A DNA stretch of 64,000 bases from Melanopsichium pennsylvanicum (lineage: Eukaryota > Basidiomycota > Ustilaginomycetes > Ustilaginales). The position numbers and the translations under genes were made by a program. The stretch is taken from NCBI GenBank assembly GCA_900208305.1, contig OAPG01000008.1, positions 372,001 through 436,000 on the forward strand, in the 5' to 3' direction. The notes under the pieces are model-generated. The model was not told the origin of the DNA. It saw only the letters and a program-made list of their open reading frames with translations, and did no database searches. Positions 39,797-49,060 of the stretch are shown here, piece by piece; positions within the stretch are counted from its first letter, which is position 1; every line of letters begins with the position of its first letter.

Positions 39797-42157
39797 TCAC
39801 ATCACGACGCACTTCTCCTCGCGCAAACCAAGCGCCTCGAATTCCTCCTGTCTTCTATCTTTCTCGTTCTCTTTGGTCTTCTCTTTAACCTCTTTAGGGA
39901 ACCAAGTCTGCAGATACTTATCCGCCTCTTCGTCCATGTTCTTGCGGTCCGCCGTCTTGACTGCCCCTGGAGCTCTGCACAGCGGGCAGTCGTCCTTGCC
40001 CTGCTTTTGCAGCTTCACCAAGCATCTGAGGCAGAACAGGTGCGTGCAATCGAGCTTGACTGGTCTCCAAGCCACGCTTGTGCAGATGGCGCAGCTGTAA
40101 TCCTCTACGCTTGGCAAGATTGGAAGTAGAGTCGTCGTAACCAGGGAGAGGAGAATATGTGGCAGCGACTCGGACAAGATACCTGTCGTTGCCGAGGGCA
40201 ACAAGGCTGCCAAAGAAGGGTGCGCTGCAGATGATACTAGTGCGGTCGAGTTGCCGTTCCCAATCTCAGCAGGCTGGAATGCCGAGGCAGGAAGGTTGAT
40301 CGCCCCTCCCGAGCCCACCGGATTGATGCCCATGGCCCTCCTACTCGCCTCCTGTTGAGCCATGAATGCCCTCAGATCGTTGCTCGCTGTCAACGCCGTC
40401 CTTTTGTCGTGCTTTTTCAGGATCTTTCGAGCCGCCTCAACATTCACCCTCTGGAACTTCTTCACATCCAACAAAGCAAAGTTAAGTCTCAGAAAGTCCT
40501 CGATCGCAGTCGCACTAGCCTGGTTATTCAAACCCTGACTGGAGGGACCGGATCCGAGTTTGAGCTTGACCAGTTTCCCCTTCTTCCCCGAGTTGGGCGC
40601 GGGAGAGTTGGGATCGTGGATCCAACCACGTTTGGCTAGCTCAACGGCAAAACGTTTCAGGCGAGCTTCAGATTCATCTATGCTCAGCTCGCCGCGGTCC
40701 TTTTCACGTTGAGATTCGAACACCTGCATGTCCACCCATAGTCCGAAGATTTCCCTCCACACGTAGAGGTCGTTCTTGCTTGCAAATGGGGAGGAGGCGC
40801 GTGCAATCGCAGAGCACAGGGACTCGGTCTCGACGACAAAGTTATCCCGTTGGTGAGATTGGATGTTCGACAGATTCTGCAGGGCGTGTGTAAGGGTGTC
40901 GAGGAACTGTGTGTCTGCGGTGAGGGGGATAACGATTTCGCGGGAGCGCGTTCCGCGTTCTCTACGAATCTCGGTCTGACGCTTGACCTTCTGCTCACGT
41001 GTCTCGCCTTCGGGTCCATCTTCGGGGATGGTAAAGAAACGTCGGGTGGGAATCGGAGGGAGCTCCACGATTTGCTCCTCGATGCTCTTCCTGCTGCTTG
41101 CATCTGAGAGGCTCCCGGTGTCGTCGCGTCCAGATTCCTCATCTGCTTCGTCGTCAGATGGCAGTGGCGACTCAATGTAGAGACGAATACGTGGCACTGG
41201 ATGATCAGGAGTCCCACCAAGCTCGTACTCAGCACGTGCGCGTCGGCCAAATTTGCCTTCGACCCAACGATGCTTGGCTGGACTCGTGCTTCGTTCGGCG
41301 CGCGATGTGGAAGGCGGTGCCAGCGTGCGTTGGCCGTTGCGGCCAGTGTTGGAACGCGGGTCCCAATCGAGCTTGGCTTCTTCTCTCCATTTGCTGGCGC
41401 TCCAATCGTGCTGTCCTGAGCTGGGATCGTGAGACTGGCTCATTTCTGTTGTACCGTCATTGCCGGCCGAAGTCTTGCGCAATCCCATTGCTGCAAGGTC
41501 TTTGCGACCCAAACCTGCCCATTTGTTCGAGTCGGGTACAGAGCCTGCAGTGAAGGAAGCTCTGCCGCGCGAGCCTGAGGACAAGTGCGTGTTGTCGAGC
41601 GATGCGCTGAGCTCTCCCATGCCATGGCTATAGCTGCGTGGTTTCGGCGAGCCTGGAACGGCGAGGTTGCTGGATCGAAATGGCGAGTGTGCTGCTCCAC
41701 TTGCAAAAGAAGGGCTGGTTGGATGTCCATTCGTCTCGAATTCTGCAGTGGTGCGTCCTTCCGCATTTCTGCCATGTGAAGAGACTCTGCGGATCATGTC
41801 GACCGAAAAATCGCTGACCCACTTTCCGGCGGGTGTCAACTCCTTGGCCTCGCCATCTTCGCCTTCCTGCTCCGAGCTGTTACCGGAGTCGTCTGCGAAT
41901 GGTGATTCGTCATCAATGTTGCCTGGAAGCGGCTTTGTTGTCGAGTTTGACGAAGAAAGTGTTGTTCCATCTGCTCCATCTTCCGGGCGGATGAGGAGCT
42001 CTCTTAAAACATCTGCACCAAGTCCGATGGATTCGAGCTCGGCAACGACTCCATTGATGAGCTTTTTGAGATGTTTGTATTCCAATGCACCACTCCTCCA
42101 TTCCTCGGGGAATGAAGGATCGGCCATGGTCTCCATATACGTCTTTCCGAATTTCAT
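39797..42157 (-). CDS. SPX domain and RING finger protein with C-terminal CaaX box
   Basis: The protein has 786 residues. The N-terminus (MKFGKTY, then EWRSGALEYKHLKKLI) is the first helix pair of an SPX domain, which binds inositol pyrophosphates. The second SPX half comes only after a Ser/Pro-rich insert of several hundred residues: LDTLTHALQNL, VWREIFGLWVDMQVFESQ and the basic KILKKHDKRT helix near residue 582. A C3HC4 RING follows at about 684-727 (CAIC, CTHLFCLRC, CPLC), so it is probably an E3 ubiquitin ligase. The general plan matches plant NLA/BAH1 and fungal SPX-RING proteins, linked to phosphate homeostasis. The last four residues are CVVM, a typical farnesylation CaaX motif. The start is the only sensible ATG, directly at the SPX motif. 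Substrate and role are unknown. Confidence 0.87.
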   Translation of the reverse strand: MKFGKTYMETMADPSFPEEWRSGALEYKHLKKLINGVVAELESIGLGADVLRELLIRPEDGADGTTLSSSNSTTKPLPGNIDDESPFADDSGNSSEQEGEDGEAKELTPAGKWVSDFSVDMIRRVSSHGRNAEGRTTAEFETNGHPTSPSFASGAAHSPFRSSNLAVPGSPKPRSYSHGMGELSASLDNTHLSSGSRGRASFTAGSVPDSNKWAGLGRKDLAAMGLRKTSAGNDGTTEMSQSHDPSSGQHDWSASKWREEAKLDWDPRSNTGRNGQRTLAPPSTSRAERSTSPAKHRWVEGKFGRRARAEYELGGTPDHPVPRIRLYIESPLPSDDEADEESGRDDTGSLSDASSRKSIEEQIVELPPIPTRRFFTIPEDGPEGETREQKVKRQTEIRRERGTRSREIVIPLTADTQFLDTLTHALQNLSNIQSHQRDNFVVETESLCSAIARASSPFASKNDLYVWREIFGLWVDMQVFESQREKDRGELSIDESEARLKRFAVELAKRGWIHDPNSPAPNSGKKGKLVKLKLGSGPSSQGLNNQASATAIEDFLRLNFALLDVKKFQRVNVEAARKILKKHDKRTALTASNDLRAFMAQQEASRRAMGINPVGSGGAINLPASAFQPAEIGNGNSTALVSSAAHPSLAALLPSATTGILSESLPHILLSLVTTTLLPILPSVEDYSCAICTSVAWRPVKLDCTHLFCLRCLVKLQKQGKDDCPLCRAPGAVKTADRKNMDEEADKYLQTWFPKEVKEKTKENEKDRRQEEFEALGLREEKCVVM

Positions 42158-42714
42158 CTTGGCTGCTGCTGGATTGCAACAATTGCTGGCCTGTGGTTAT
42201 CGCGATGGAACGGCGTGTTGCTTTGCGGATGCGCCGCGGCGGATCATGGGCCGGTGTGATAGTAATGTAAGCAATGCTTTGATGTCGACGATTGTCCCAT
42301 CGAGCCTATCTGAGCTGATCCATGGTTGTTGGTTGACGTGACGAAGGACCATGCGGAGATGAGTGAGTCCTAAGGAGTGAGAATCCATGGACGAAGCCGA
42401 CAGGCGTGCGAAAACGTGGCTTGCGGTTAAATTCAAGCGGATAGACAGGAAGATCACACAGCATACACGATTGCATACGACAGAGTGTCGGCTGCCATCC
42501 CCTTTTTTTTTCTCTGTTGTGTGTGCCTTTTTGAGCACTAAAGCTCAGTCCTATCACCTCGCTTGAGGGCTTAAGGAGAAAAAAAAAAAACAAAAAAAAA
42601 GAGGGAGGGCAAAGGGTCCAGCACGAAAGAGGCATGGTACCAATACCATGCGTTTTTCTCCGTTATTCTGCCGGATCTGCCGGGGGGCTTAACTGGAGCT
42701 TTGCAACAGTGTGG
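42158..42714. other. Upstream region of the SPX-RING gene, next to the retrotransposon
   Basis: These 557 bases carry the SPX-RING promoter. They contain A- and T-rich runs near 42500 and 42581-42601 and end at the target-site duplication of the LINE. No gene is supported. Confidence 0.5.
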
Positions 42715-42730
42715 TGAGACGGCAGGCGTT
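42715..42730. repeat. Target-site duplication of the LINE, 3' side copy
   Basis: TGAGACGGCAGGCGTT, identical over 16 bases to the copy at 48636-48651. It directly abuts the element's poly-A tail (poly-T on the plus strand). Confidence 0.92.
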
Positions 42731-42764
42731 TATTTTTTTTTTTTTTTTTATTTTTTTTTTTTTT
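42731..42764 (-). other. A-rich 3' tail of the LINE
   Basis: On the minus strand the element ends in two runs of A broken by single T residues. This is the mark of target-primed reverse transcription from a polyadenylated RNA. Confidence 0.85.
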
Positions 42765-42992
42765 ATAATTCATAAAGCCGACCCAGGCCTAAGGCCTATG
42801 CAGCTGGACGCGTGGAGCTAGGTACAGGTTCCGTACGAGAAAGGGGAGAGAAAAAGGGGGTGCAATCTGAGTACAATATGATCGGAGAAACGAGGAGTGT
42901 GAGGAGGAGTGAGGAGGTGGTGGGTGTAGCTGGTCGCATTGCGTTGTAGTGGGAGGGAAGAGTGCTGCGATTTGCCATGTAAGCCGGCAAGG

Positions 42993-45900
42993 TCAAAGTT
43001 CAGCCCTGTAGAGGGGGAACCGGAGCTGCGCCAACCGCAAGGCAAGCGGTATGGCCTTGCGGTCATTCAGGAGATGTCGGAGAGATTGTGCGCAGCGAGA
43101 GCCTAGGGCCGCTTTGACGGAGGCGCAAGCGGTGGAGTACCGGGGGCAGATGATCATGATGTGTAGAACCGTCTCTGGGACACCGCATGTCTCACATAGG
43201 GGGTTGTCCACGTTGGGTACCTTACGCCAGAAGAGGTATGGGCGGAGGCCGATGTGCTGCGTGCGAAGCTGGACCAAGAGGGAGGTCTGGGCTCGCGTAA
43301 GGGTGGCATGAAGCTTTTCTGTAGCCAGCGGTAAGGCAGTGTTGATGGCGCGGTGCTTACGGTTGCCCTTCCGCTCCCACAACAGCTGCCACTGGGCAAG
43401 TGTGTCTGTGAGGGTGCGGCGGAAGAGGGACGCGGGGTTGGGTCCTCGTTCGCGGGGCTGGTCCAGCAAAGTGCCTGCTTTGGCCATCAGGTCTGCTTCT
43501 TCATTGCCCGGGATGCCAACGTGGCCCGGGATCCAGTGTATTGTGGTGCAAAATTGAGCTGCTCTCAGCTGGTCTTGTAGACGTCTAATGTGTGGCTCCG
43601 TCGCCCTTTGTGAGCCTACTGCAAGGACTGCTGCTCTGGAGTCAGACCAGATTTGGAGAGCGCCAGTGATGCCAAGAGAGGTTGCCATGTCGACTGCCTG
43701 AACGATTGCGCTGATCTCGGCTGCAAATACAGTCTCGTCATCATCCAGGCGGTGGCACGAGGAAGAAAGGGTTGCAAGTAATGAGTCTTTGACCACCACA
43801 CCAGCTCCCACTTTCCCGTCTAGCTTGGAACCGTCCGTAAAGATGTGGTGGCTTGGCGAGCTGGTGGTAGAGATCCACTCGTAGCAGCCCAGCGCTTCTT
43901 CCTTTGAGGCAGCTACTTGAATGCAGGGGGGTTGCTTCCAAGGAGGGGGAGGGGGTAGACGACGGATCAACCCGGCTGTGCTATACTCCGGGAAGTCTAA
44001 AAGGAGAGAGTTGATGGGTCCCAGCGTGCGTGTTGGAGGGACTCGCTGGGCCCGTTCCAGGAGCGCAGTTGCAGGGTGTGAGGCAGGGAGCATGAGGAGT
44101 CTGAGTAGGGCCCGAGCCCGGACCAAGTGGAGTCGCAGAGGGACGGGGAGCAGAGACGCCTCAAAGTCCAGTGCGGCGTTGCTGGTGGTGCGGAATGCGC
44201 CTGTTATATGCATTGCCGCCATCCTCTGAATCTTCTGGTATCCCGTGCCGACTGTGCTGCTGGTTGACACCCTTCCTGTGACAAAGACCGGGGCTGCATA
44301 ATCAAGGATTGGCACAACACCCCCAAGGTAAATGAGACGGAGTGCATGGTAGCCAAAGCCCCAAGTCCGCTTGCCCCAATGCATGAGAGCCTGGAGGGCC
44401 CGAGTGGCCTTGGCCATAGTGCTGTTAACATGTCGTTCCCACCGCCCGTTGGACTGGAAGACCACTCCAAGGATCTTTGCCTGTGGCTGAGCGGTTGCTC
44501 GAAGATCCCCGACCGGGATATCTGGGGCCGCTGTGTGTGCATTGCTCAGGTAGAGCACTTGAGTCTTGGCGGCGTCAAACTTGGCGCCATGGGCCGTAGC
44601 CCATGTGGCGGCGGCTTGCCCTGCCTCGCGGAGTCGGGACTGGAGGGTGGCGTTGTCCGGTGCACTAACTGCCAAGTTCCAATCGTCAACCCAGCCTATA
44701 GACAACGATTGGCCTCTCCTACCAGGCAAGATGCTCACCAAAGCAGCTGAGTAGAAGAGCCATAGTAGCTGCGACACCGGCGAGCCCTGGGGGAGGCCAA
44801 CCGGGACCTGGAGCGGATCAGAAAGGGTGCCCCCTATGGACAGTTGAGTTGTACGGCCAGTCATAAAGGAGGTGGCCCACTTAGTGACCTGTGGTGGGAT
44901 GCCGGCCTCTCTTAGGTCGCGTGAAAGCGGGCCTGGTAGCACGGCATTATAGGCTCCCTTAACGTCGGCCGACATGATTGCAACAGAGAGGTGGTTGCGT
45001 TTGGCGGCGCGGGCAAATTGCTGGATGGCTAGTAGGGCGTCCTGCGTGGACCTCTTGGGGCGTCCCCCGTAGTGAGCATTGGGCAACAGGGGAAGCTCCT
45101 CTGCGGCTTGCAGGATCCGTCTGGAGATAAGTCCCTCCAGCAGCTTGGCGGAGGTATTGAGGAGGGAAATGGGCCGGTACGCATTGGGCACCTGGTAGTC
45201 TGGTTTACCCGGCTTTCGGATGGCGACAGTGGTTGCGGCCTTCCAGATGGAGGGATGGTGGCCAAGGGCTATACAGGTGTTGAAGAGCGCGGCAAGAGCC
45301 GGGCCGCAGCCATTCCAGTGAGTGCTGATCATTTGCAGGACCAGCCATGGGATACCATCGGGGCCGGGTGCCGTCAGGGGTGATGCACGACGGATTTGTT
45401 CGCAGACCTCTTTGCCATCAAAAGCCGGCCACGGCATGGTGGGAGGGGCGCGGCAACCAGCTGGGCGGCCGGTTGGGTCAGCAGCGGGAGGGGGAGCCGG
45501 AGGGAAGAATTCCGCTGCCAGTACGCATGCTTGGTCAGATGTGGAAACTGCAATACCCGCAGGCGAGTGCAGCGGTGCGACTTCGGCCCGCAGGCGGGGT
45601 CTGGAGGCATTGGCGAGGCGCCACATGTTGCTAGCTGAGGCATCGCGGAGGCTCCCTCGCATGTGGCTACGCTTGGCGTCCCTGATGCTGTTCTTGTACC
45701 TTGCCCTTGCAGCGCGGTATGTACTGCGGTCTGCATCAGTTTGGGAGGATTGCCATGTGCGCCGGAGTCTCTGAAGTTGGGATCGCGCTACGCTTAGGTC
45801 AGGGGTCCACCAGGGCCGGGCGTAGGGGCTGGGCCGCCTTGCAGGGCAGAAAGTTTCAACGCCTGTCTGGAGCAGAGACGTCCACTTATCCGCCCATAGG

Positions 45901-46769
45901 TCCAGGCCCTCAGGGTTGGTAGGTAATTGTTGGCTGCGGGACCAAGCGGTCCACTCATTCTCGAGCCAAGTTGCCAGGGCTGACCAGTCTCCTTTCTTGT
46001 AGTTGGCGCGAGTGGGCGCTGGCGAGGCGTCCTCCTGGAGAGCAAAAGCTGTGACAACCAGTTCATGGTCAGAGCCATGGGCCTGACCGGCGAGCCGGCA
46101 GTGGAGGATGCGGTTGGCAAGGGTGGGACTAGCCATTGTGAGGTCAAGAGTGGAATGGTTACCAGCTGCGGACGTGTAGGTGCGTAGGCCAGGAGGAGTG
46201 ACTAGCGTCAGGTCTAGAGCCGTCATGATGTTGATGAGCGCGCCCGAGTAGCTGCTGGCGCAAATGTGGGGGGGACTCCAGAGGGGATGATGTGTGTTGA
46301 AGTCACCTGCAACGACGGAGGGCCACCTGGGGTCAGCCATTTCATCGAGAGTGGTGAGGAGGGCCGGGAAGGACTCGCTTGTGCCGGGGGGGTTGTAAAT
46401 GTTGGTGATGTTGATCTTGGAGTTCTCCGACAGGGAGAGCTCGATGCAGAGGACGTCCGGGTGGGAGGGCCCGAGGACTCTGACTTGTCCAGGCAGCCAC
46501 CGGCGGTGGACATAGGTGAGGACGCGAGGGTAGCGTCTGGGGCTTTGGGAGGACGGGAGGCCTTGGAACTCTGGTGGAACTGGCCCAAGGGGTCCATAAG
46601 CCATCCACCGGTGGTGGGATATGGGGTTTTGGAAGATGGCGAAGGGTTCCCGTATGAGGATGACGTCGACACGGTCGAGAGTTGGGTCGTTCAAGAGAGA
46701 GTGAGTGATTGCGGTGGAACGATGGCAGTTTAACTGCGCGATTTGCAGCTGGGGCGCTGCTAGAGCCAA
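42993..46769 (-). CDS. LINE ORF2: APE endonuclease, reverse transcriptase and RNase H polyprotein
   Basis: The frame gives about 1258 residues from a TTG; it is open up to 46811 and has no ATG ahead of its first domain. The endonuclease (about residues 10-230) has QLNCHRS, IREPF, VVAGDFNTHHPLWSP and GSDHELVV. The reverse transcriptase (about 430-720) has YRPISLLN, ADVKGAYN, GLPQGSPVS and the catalytic GWVDDWN, whose Asp codons are at 44682-44687. The RNase H domain (about 980-1110) keeps FTDGS, AAEISAI, WSDSRAA and NEEADLMA. A C-terminal Cys/His motif (CETC, HIMIIC) lies near 1195-1210. The enzyme nicks the target and copies the element RNA in place. ORF2 overlaps ORF1 by about 31 bases in the -1 frame, so the way it is translated is unclear: frameshift, reinitiation or a non-AUG start. 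Confidence 0.92.
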   Translation of the reverse strand: MALAAPQLQIAQLNCHRSTAITHSLLNDPTLDRVDVILIREPFAIFQNPISHHRWMAYGPLGPVPPEFQGLPSSQSPRRYPRVLTYVHRRWLPGQVRVLGPSHPDVLCIELSLSENSKINITNIYNPPGTSESFPALLTTLDEMADPRWPSVVAGDFNTHHPLWSPPHICASSYSGALINIMTALDLTLVTPPGLRTYTSAAGNHSTLDLTMASPTLANRILHCRLAGQAHGSDHELVVTAFALQEDASPAPTRANYKKGDWSALATWLENEWTAWSRSQQLPTNPEGLDLWADKWTSLLQTGVETFCPARRPSPYARPWWTPDLSVARSQLQRLRRTWQSSQTDADRSTYRAARARYKNSIRDAKRSHMRGSLRDASASNMWRLANASRPRLRAEVAPLHSPAGIAVSTSDQACVLAAEFFPPAPPPAADPTGRPAGCRAPPTMPWPAFDGKEVCEQIRRASPLTAPGPDGIPWLVLQMISTHWNGCGPALAALFNTCIALGHHPSIWKAATTVAIRKPGKPDYQVPNAYRPISLLNTSAKLLEGLISRRILQAAEELPLLPNAHYGGRPKRSTQDALLAIQQFARAAKRNHLSVAIMSADVKGAYNAVLPGPLSRDLREAGIPPQVTKWATSFMTGRTTQLSIGGTLSDPLQVPVGLPQGSPVSQLLWLFYSAALVSILPGRRGQSLSIGWVDDWNLAVSAPDNATLQSRLREAGQAAATWATAHGAKFDAAKTQVLYLSNAHTAAPDIPVGDLRATAQPQAKILGVVFQSNGRWERHVNSTMAKATRALQALMHWGKRTWGFGYHALRLIYLGGVVPILDYAAPVFVTGRVSTSSTVGTGYQKIQRMAAMHITGAFRTTSNAALDFEASLLPVPLRLHLVRARALLRLLMLPASHPATALLERAQRVPPTRTLGPINSLLLDFPEYSTAGLIRRLPPPPPWKQPPCIQVAASKEEALGCYEWISTTSSPSHHIFTDGSKLDGKVGAGVVVKDSLLATLSSSCHRLDDDETVFAAEISAIVQAVDMATSLGITGALQIWSDSRAAVLAVGSQRATEPHIRRLQDQLRAAQFCTTIHWIPGHVGIPGNEEADLMAKAGTLLDQPRERGPNPASLFRRTLTDTLAQWQLLWERKGNRKHRAINTALPLATEKLHATLTRAQTSLLVQLRTQHIGLRPYLFWRKVPNVDNPLCETCGVPETVLHIMIICPRYSTACASVKAALGSRCAQSLRHLLNDRKAIPLALRLAQLRFPLYRAEL

Positions 46770-46780
46770 GGCTGGAGGCG

Positions 46781-48502
46781 CTATGATCGGATGTGTGCGT
46801 CGATTGCTGTCTTAAGCGCCGTGCGGACGGGGCAGGCAGGATTGTCAGCTGCGTGCTGTCCCTTGCAGTTGGCGCAAGTAAACAAAGTGTGTTGGCATGT
46901 TGCAGCTGGCGTGGTTACGTCGAGGTTAGAATCGTCCGCAGGGGGAGGGCACCAACTGCATGTCGGATGGTTGGAGGTTGCATGTGTATCTCCGCACAGG
47001 CGGCATCGCGGGCTTGCAGTGCAGAATTGCGCGGCGTGTCTGTAGCGCTGACAGTTGCCACATTGTTGGAGTCGCTGGCGCGGCTCGTAGGGGTCAACGA
47101 AGAGGCGTCTGTTATGGAGACCCAGGCAGCCTTGCTCCAAGACCTTGTTCCTCTCAGCGGGCGTTGTGAACTGAAGGATAGCCGAGGCGTGTCTGGCTTG
47201 TGAGCGTCTCTTATCGCCCAGAAGCCATTTAGCATTGACAATATGGGCGCCATTGCGGTCAGATGCGTCCTCACATGCTTCCTGAAGGTTGGTTTCAGTA
47301 GGCACCCCATGGACCACTAAGCAATGAGTTGGGGCAAATTGCTGTTGCGCGAGCTCTGGCGCGGGCACGTCTGTCCCGAATGCTGCGGTCCTCCATACTG
47401 ATTGGGTGGTCATGGCCAAGGCAACCTGCTCCTTGTTGGCAAAGTTTATGGCCAGATCCCCGCTTGCAAGGCGAGTGACATTCAGGGGGCGGAAGCCTGC
47501 GGCACTCTTGATTGCTGGATCCAGCTTGGCCAGGAGATCGGCTGGCGACGCTGTCCGGGCTGGGTGAGTGTCCGGCAAAATGCGGGTCTTGAGGGTAATC
47601 CTCAGGTCTCTCGGTCGTTGCTTGGAGGCCAGGGTGGGAGCCACCACTTGATGGGGGTAAGGGAGGCCACGTGTTTGAGGGGGTGCGGTGGCAGGTCCGG
47701 CCAGCCGGTGTAGGCCGGCTTGGGCAGCCGCCGCGTAGCTGTTGGGTGCCAATTGTCTCGTACTGGTGCGGTCTGACTGGGGGCTGGGTGAGAGTGCCTG
47801 TTGGATTGCCAAGATTGCTCTGCCCATGGCATCGCATTTGGCTTCGAGGGACCTCAGAGTGGTGTTGGAGTCGGTGGTGGGTGGGGCGGCTGGCAGGGGA
47901 AGGCGAGAGAGCTCGAGAGCCCTGTTGACCTGCACGGCGAGGTCGGTAAGCTCGCTGATACGGAGCGCCCCTCTCCCTCGCTTGGATGGGGGGAGGAGGA
48001 ACGGGCTGAGGATGTTGGCGCATGACTTGAGTAGGGGTGCAAGGTTGTTGTTGTGGCTTTCTGATGGAGGTGGAGAGGCGTGTTCAGGAGTGATGGCAGG
48101 GCCTGTTTGCGTAGAGGTGGTGGTGGTGTGAACGAATGGCGACAAGGAGAGTGGAGTGTTGCTTGTGAGAGCACTCGTTAGCGGCCGGCCGGGTATATTG
48201 CCCAAGACACTGGGAATCGGGTTGGTTGAGCTGACTGGCTGATTACCGATTGGGGATCTGGCTGGAGTTGGCTCAGAGGGAGCCGTAGAGGGGGCGGTGA
48301 GTGCCTGGCTGGTGGCGGCCGCGGACGGGGTGCCTGGAGTGGTGCAGGGCAATTGAGGGAGGGGCATATCGTCGGCCCAAGAGATGTTGGTGTTGTGGTC
48401 ATCGGAGTTGCTCTGGGCTCGGCTAAATGCACCTGAGACCTCGGCTGTGACCGGTTCGCTGATTGGCTGTATGCTAGCTCGTGGAGCTGTTTCTTTGGCC
48501 AT
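46781..48502 (-). CDS. LINE ORF1: gag-like RNA-binding protein
   Basis: The protein has 573 residues and starts at the first ATG of the element. The first 250 residues are Pro/Thr/Ser-rich. The middle holds a Pro-rich linker and a probable RNA-recognition-like region. The C-terminus has Cys/His knuckles: CGNC-x4-H-x4-C, which is a canonical CCHC knuckle, then CRLCGDTH-x4-H-x2-C and CANCKGQH-x6-C. Such proteins coat the element RNA in the ribonucleoprotein that is the transposition intermediate. It ends at TAG 46781-46783, inside the upstream open part of the ORF2 frame. Confidence 0.9.
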   Translation of the reverse strand: MAKETAPRASIQPISEPVTAEVSGAFSRAQSNSDDHNTNISWADDMPLPQLPCTTPGTPSAAATSQALTAPSTAPSEPTPARSPIGNQPVSSTNPIPSVLGNIPGRPLTSALTSNTPLSLSPFVHTTTTSTQTGPAITPEHASPPPSESHNNNLAPLLKSCANILSPFLLPPSKRGRGALRISELTDLAVQVNRALELSRLPLPAAPPTTDSNTTLRSLEAKCDAMGRAILAIQQALSPSPQSDRTSTRQLAPNSYAAAAQAGLHRLAGPATAPPQTRGLPYPHQVVAPTLASKQRPRDLRITLKTRILPDTHPARTASPADLLAKLDPAIKSAAGFRPLNVTRLASGDLAINFANKEQVALAMTTQSVWRTAAFGTDVPAPELAQQQFAPTHCLVVHGVPTETNLQEACEDASDRNGAHIVNAKWLLGDKRRSQARHASAILQFTTPAERNKVLEQGCLGLHNRRLFVDPYEPRQRLQQCGNCQRYRHAAQFCTASPRCRLCGDTHATSNHPTCSWCPPPADDSNLDVTTPAATCQHTLFTCANCKGQHAADNPACPVRTALKTAIDAHIRS

Positions 48503-48635
48503 CTGGCCTTAAATTGGCCTCAGGGGCCCGTCGTCGAAGAAGCAAGGTCAGGGGAGAAGGTGTCGAAGGATGGAGCTGTTGAATGCGTACCAAGGATCCA
48601 AAAGGTTAGGGCCGGATCCTAAAATGGATGATGGT

Positions 48636-48651
48636 TGAGACGGCAGGCGTT
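48636..48651. repeat. Target-site duplication of the LINE, 5' side copy
   Basis: A 16-base exact match to 42715-42730. Its presence fixes the 5' end of the element at 48635 and shows that the copy is not 5'-truncated relative to ORF1. Confidence 0.92.
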
Positions 48652-49060
48652 GGAAGCTGTCATCAAATTAAAAATTTGGATTGTATTAACTTTGGGTTGT
48701 AATTAAATGTGTATTACAGATCTGCCAACACCTTATACACATTCGAACCACAACAACGACGGAGTCCCGACTCTTGAAAGAGGTGCGCTCGTTCGTTCTT
48801 TCCATGCACTGCCGCAGCATCGTTGGAAGGCGCCTTTGGAACTTGGCCTGCACGTCAAACTCAGAAACCTCGCTACACGAGCCACGTTTTCCCACTAGCC
48901 GCCTGATGCGTTCAAGCACCTACTGTCGCAACAAAGGAGATCAGGGATTCCATCAAATTTTATTAATTGAAAGCACACCCCTCCATTCAATATATGCAGA
49001 CCACTTGCGTTTCAACCGAACTGACTTAGGTACAAGTGGACCGTCGAGCTAGTGGAAAGC
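48652..49060. other. 3' side of the SRO7-like gene, next to the LINE
   Basis: These 409 bases are A/T-rich near 48663-48715. A small open frame at 48774-49052 (plus) has no motif. Before the LINE inserted, this stretch would have joined 42158-42730 as one intergenic region of about 1 kb. Confidence 0.45.

Larger units (their letters stand above)
42731..48635 (-). mobile_element. Full-length Tad-like non-LTR retrotransposon (LINE)
   Basis: The element is about 5.9 kb and lies on the minus strand: a 133-base 5' leader (48503-48635), ORF1 (gag-like), ORF2 (endonuclease, reverse transcriptase, RNase H), a 262-base 3' part and an A-rich tail (plus-strand T run 42731-42764). Perfect 16-bp target-site duplications flank it. 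ORF1 with three Cys/His knuckles and ORF2 with an APE endonuclease plus an RNase H domain are the organisation of fungal Tad-clade LINEs. Both frames are uninterrupted, with all catalytic residues visible. Intact frames and an undecayed duplication suggest a young, possibly mobile copy. Base composition is more GC-rich than the flanking spacers. Confidence 0.93.
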
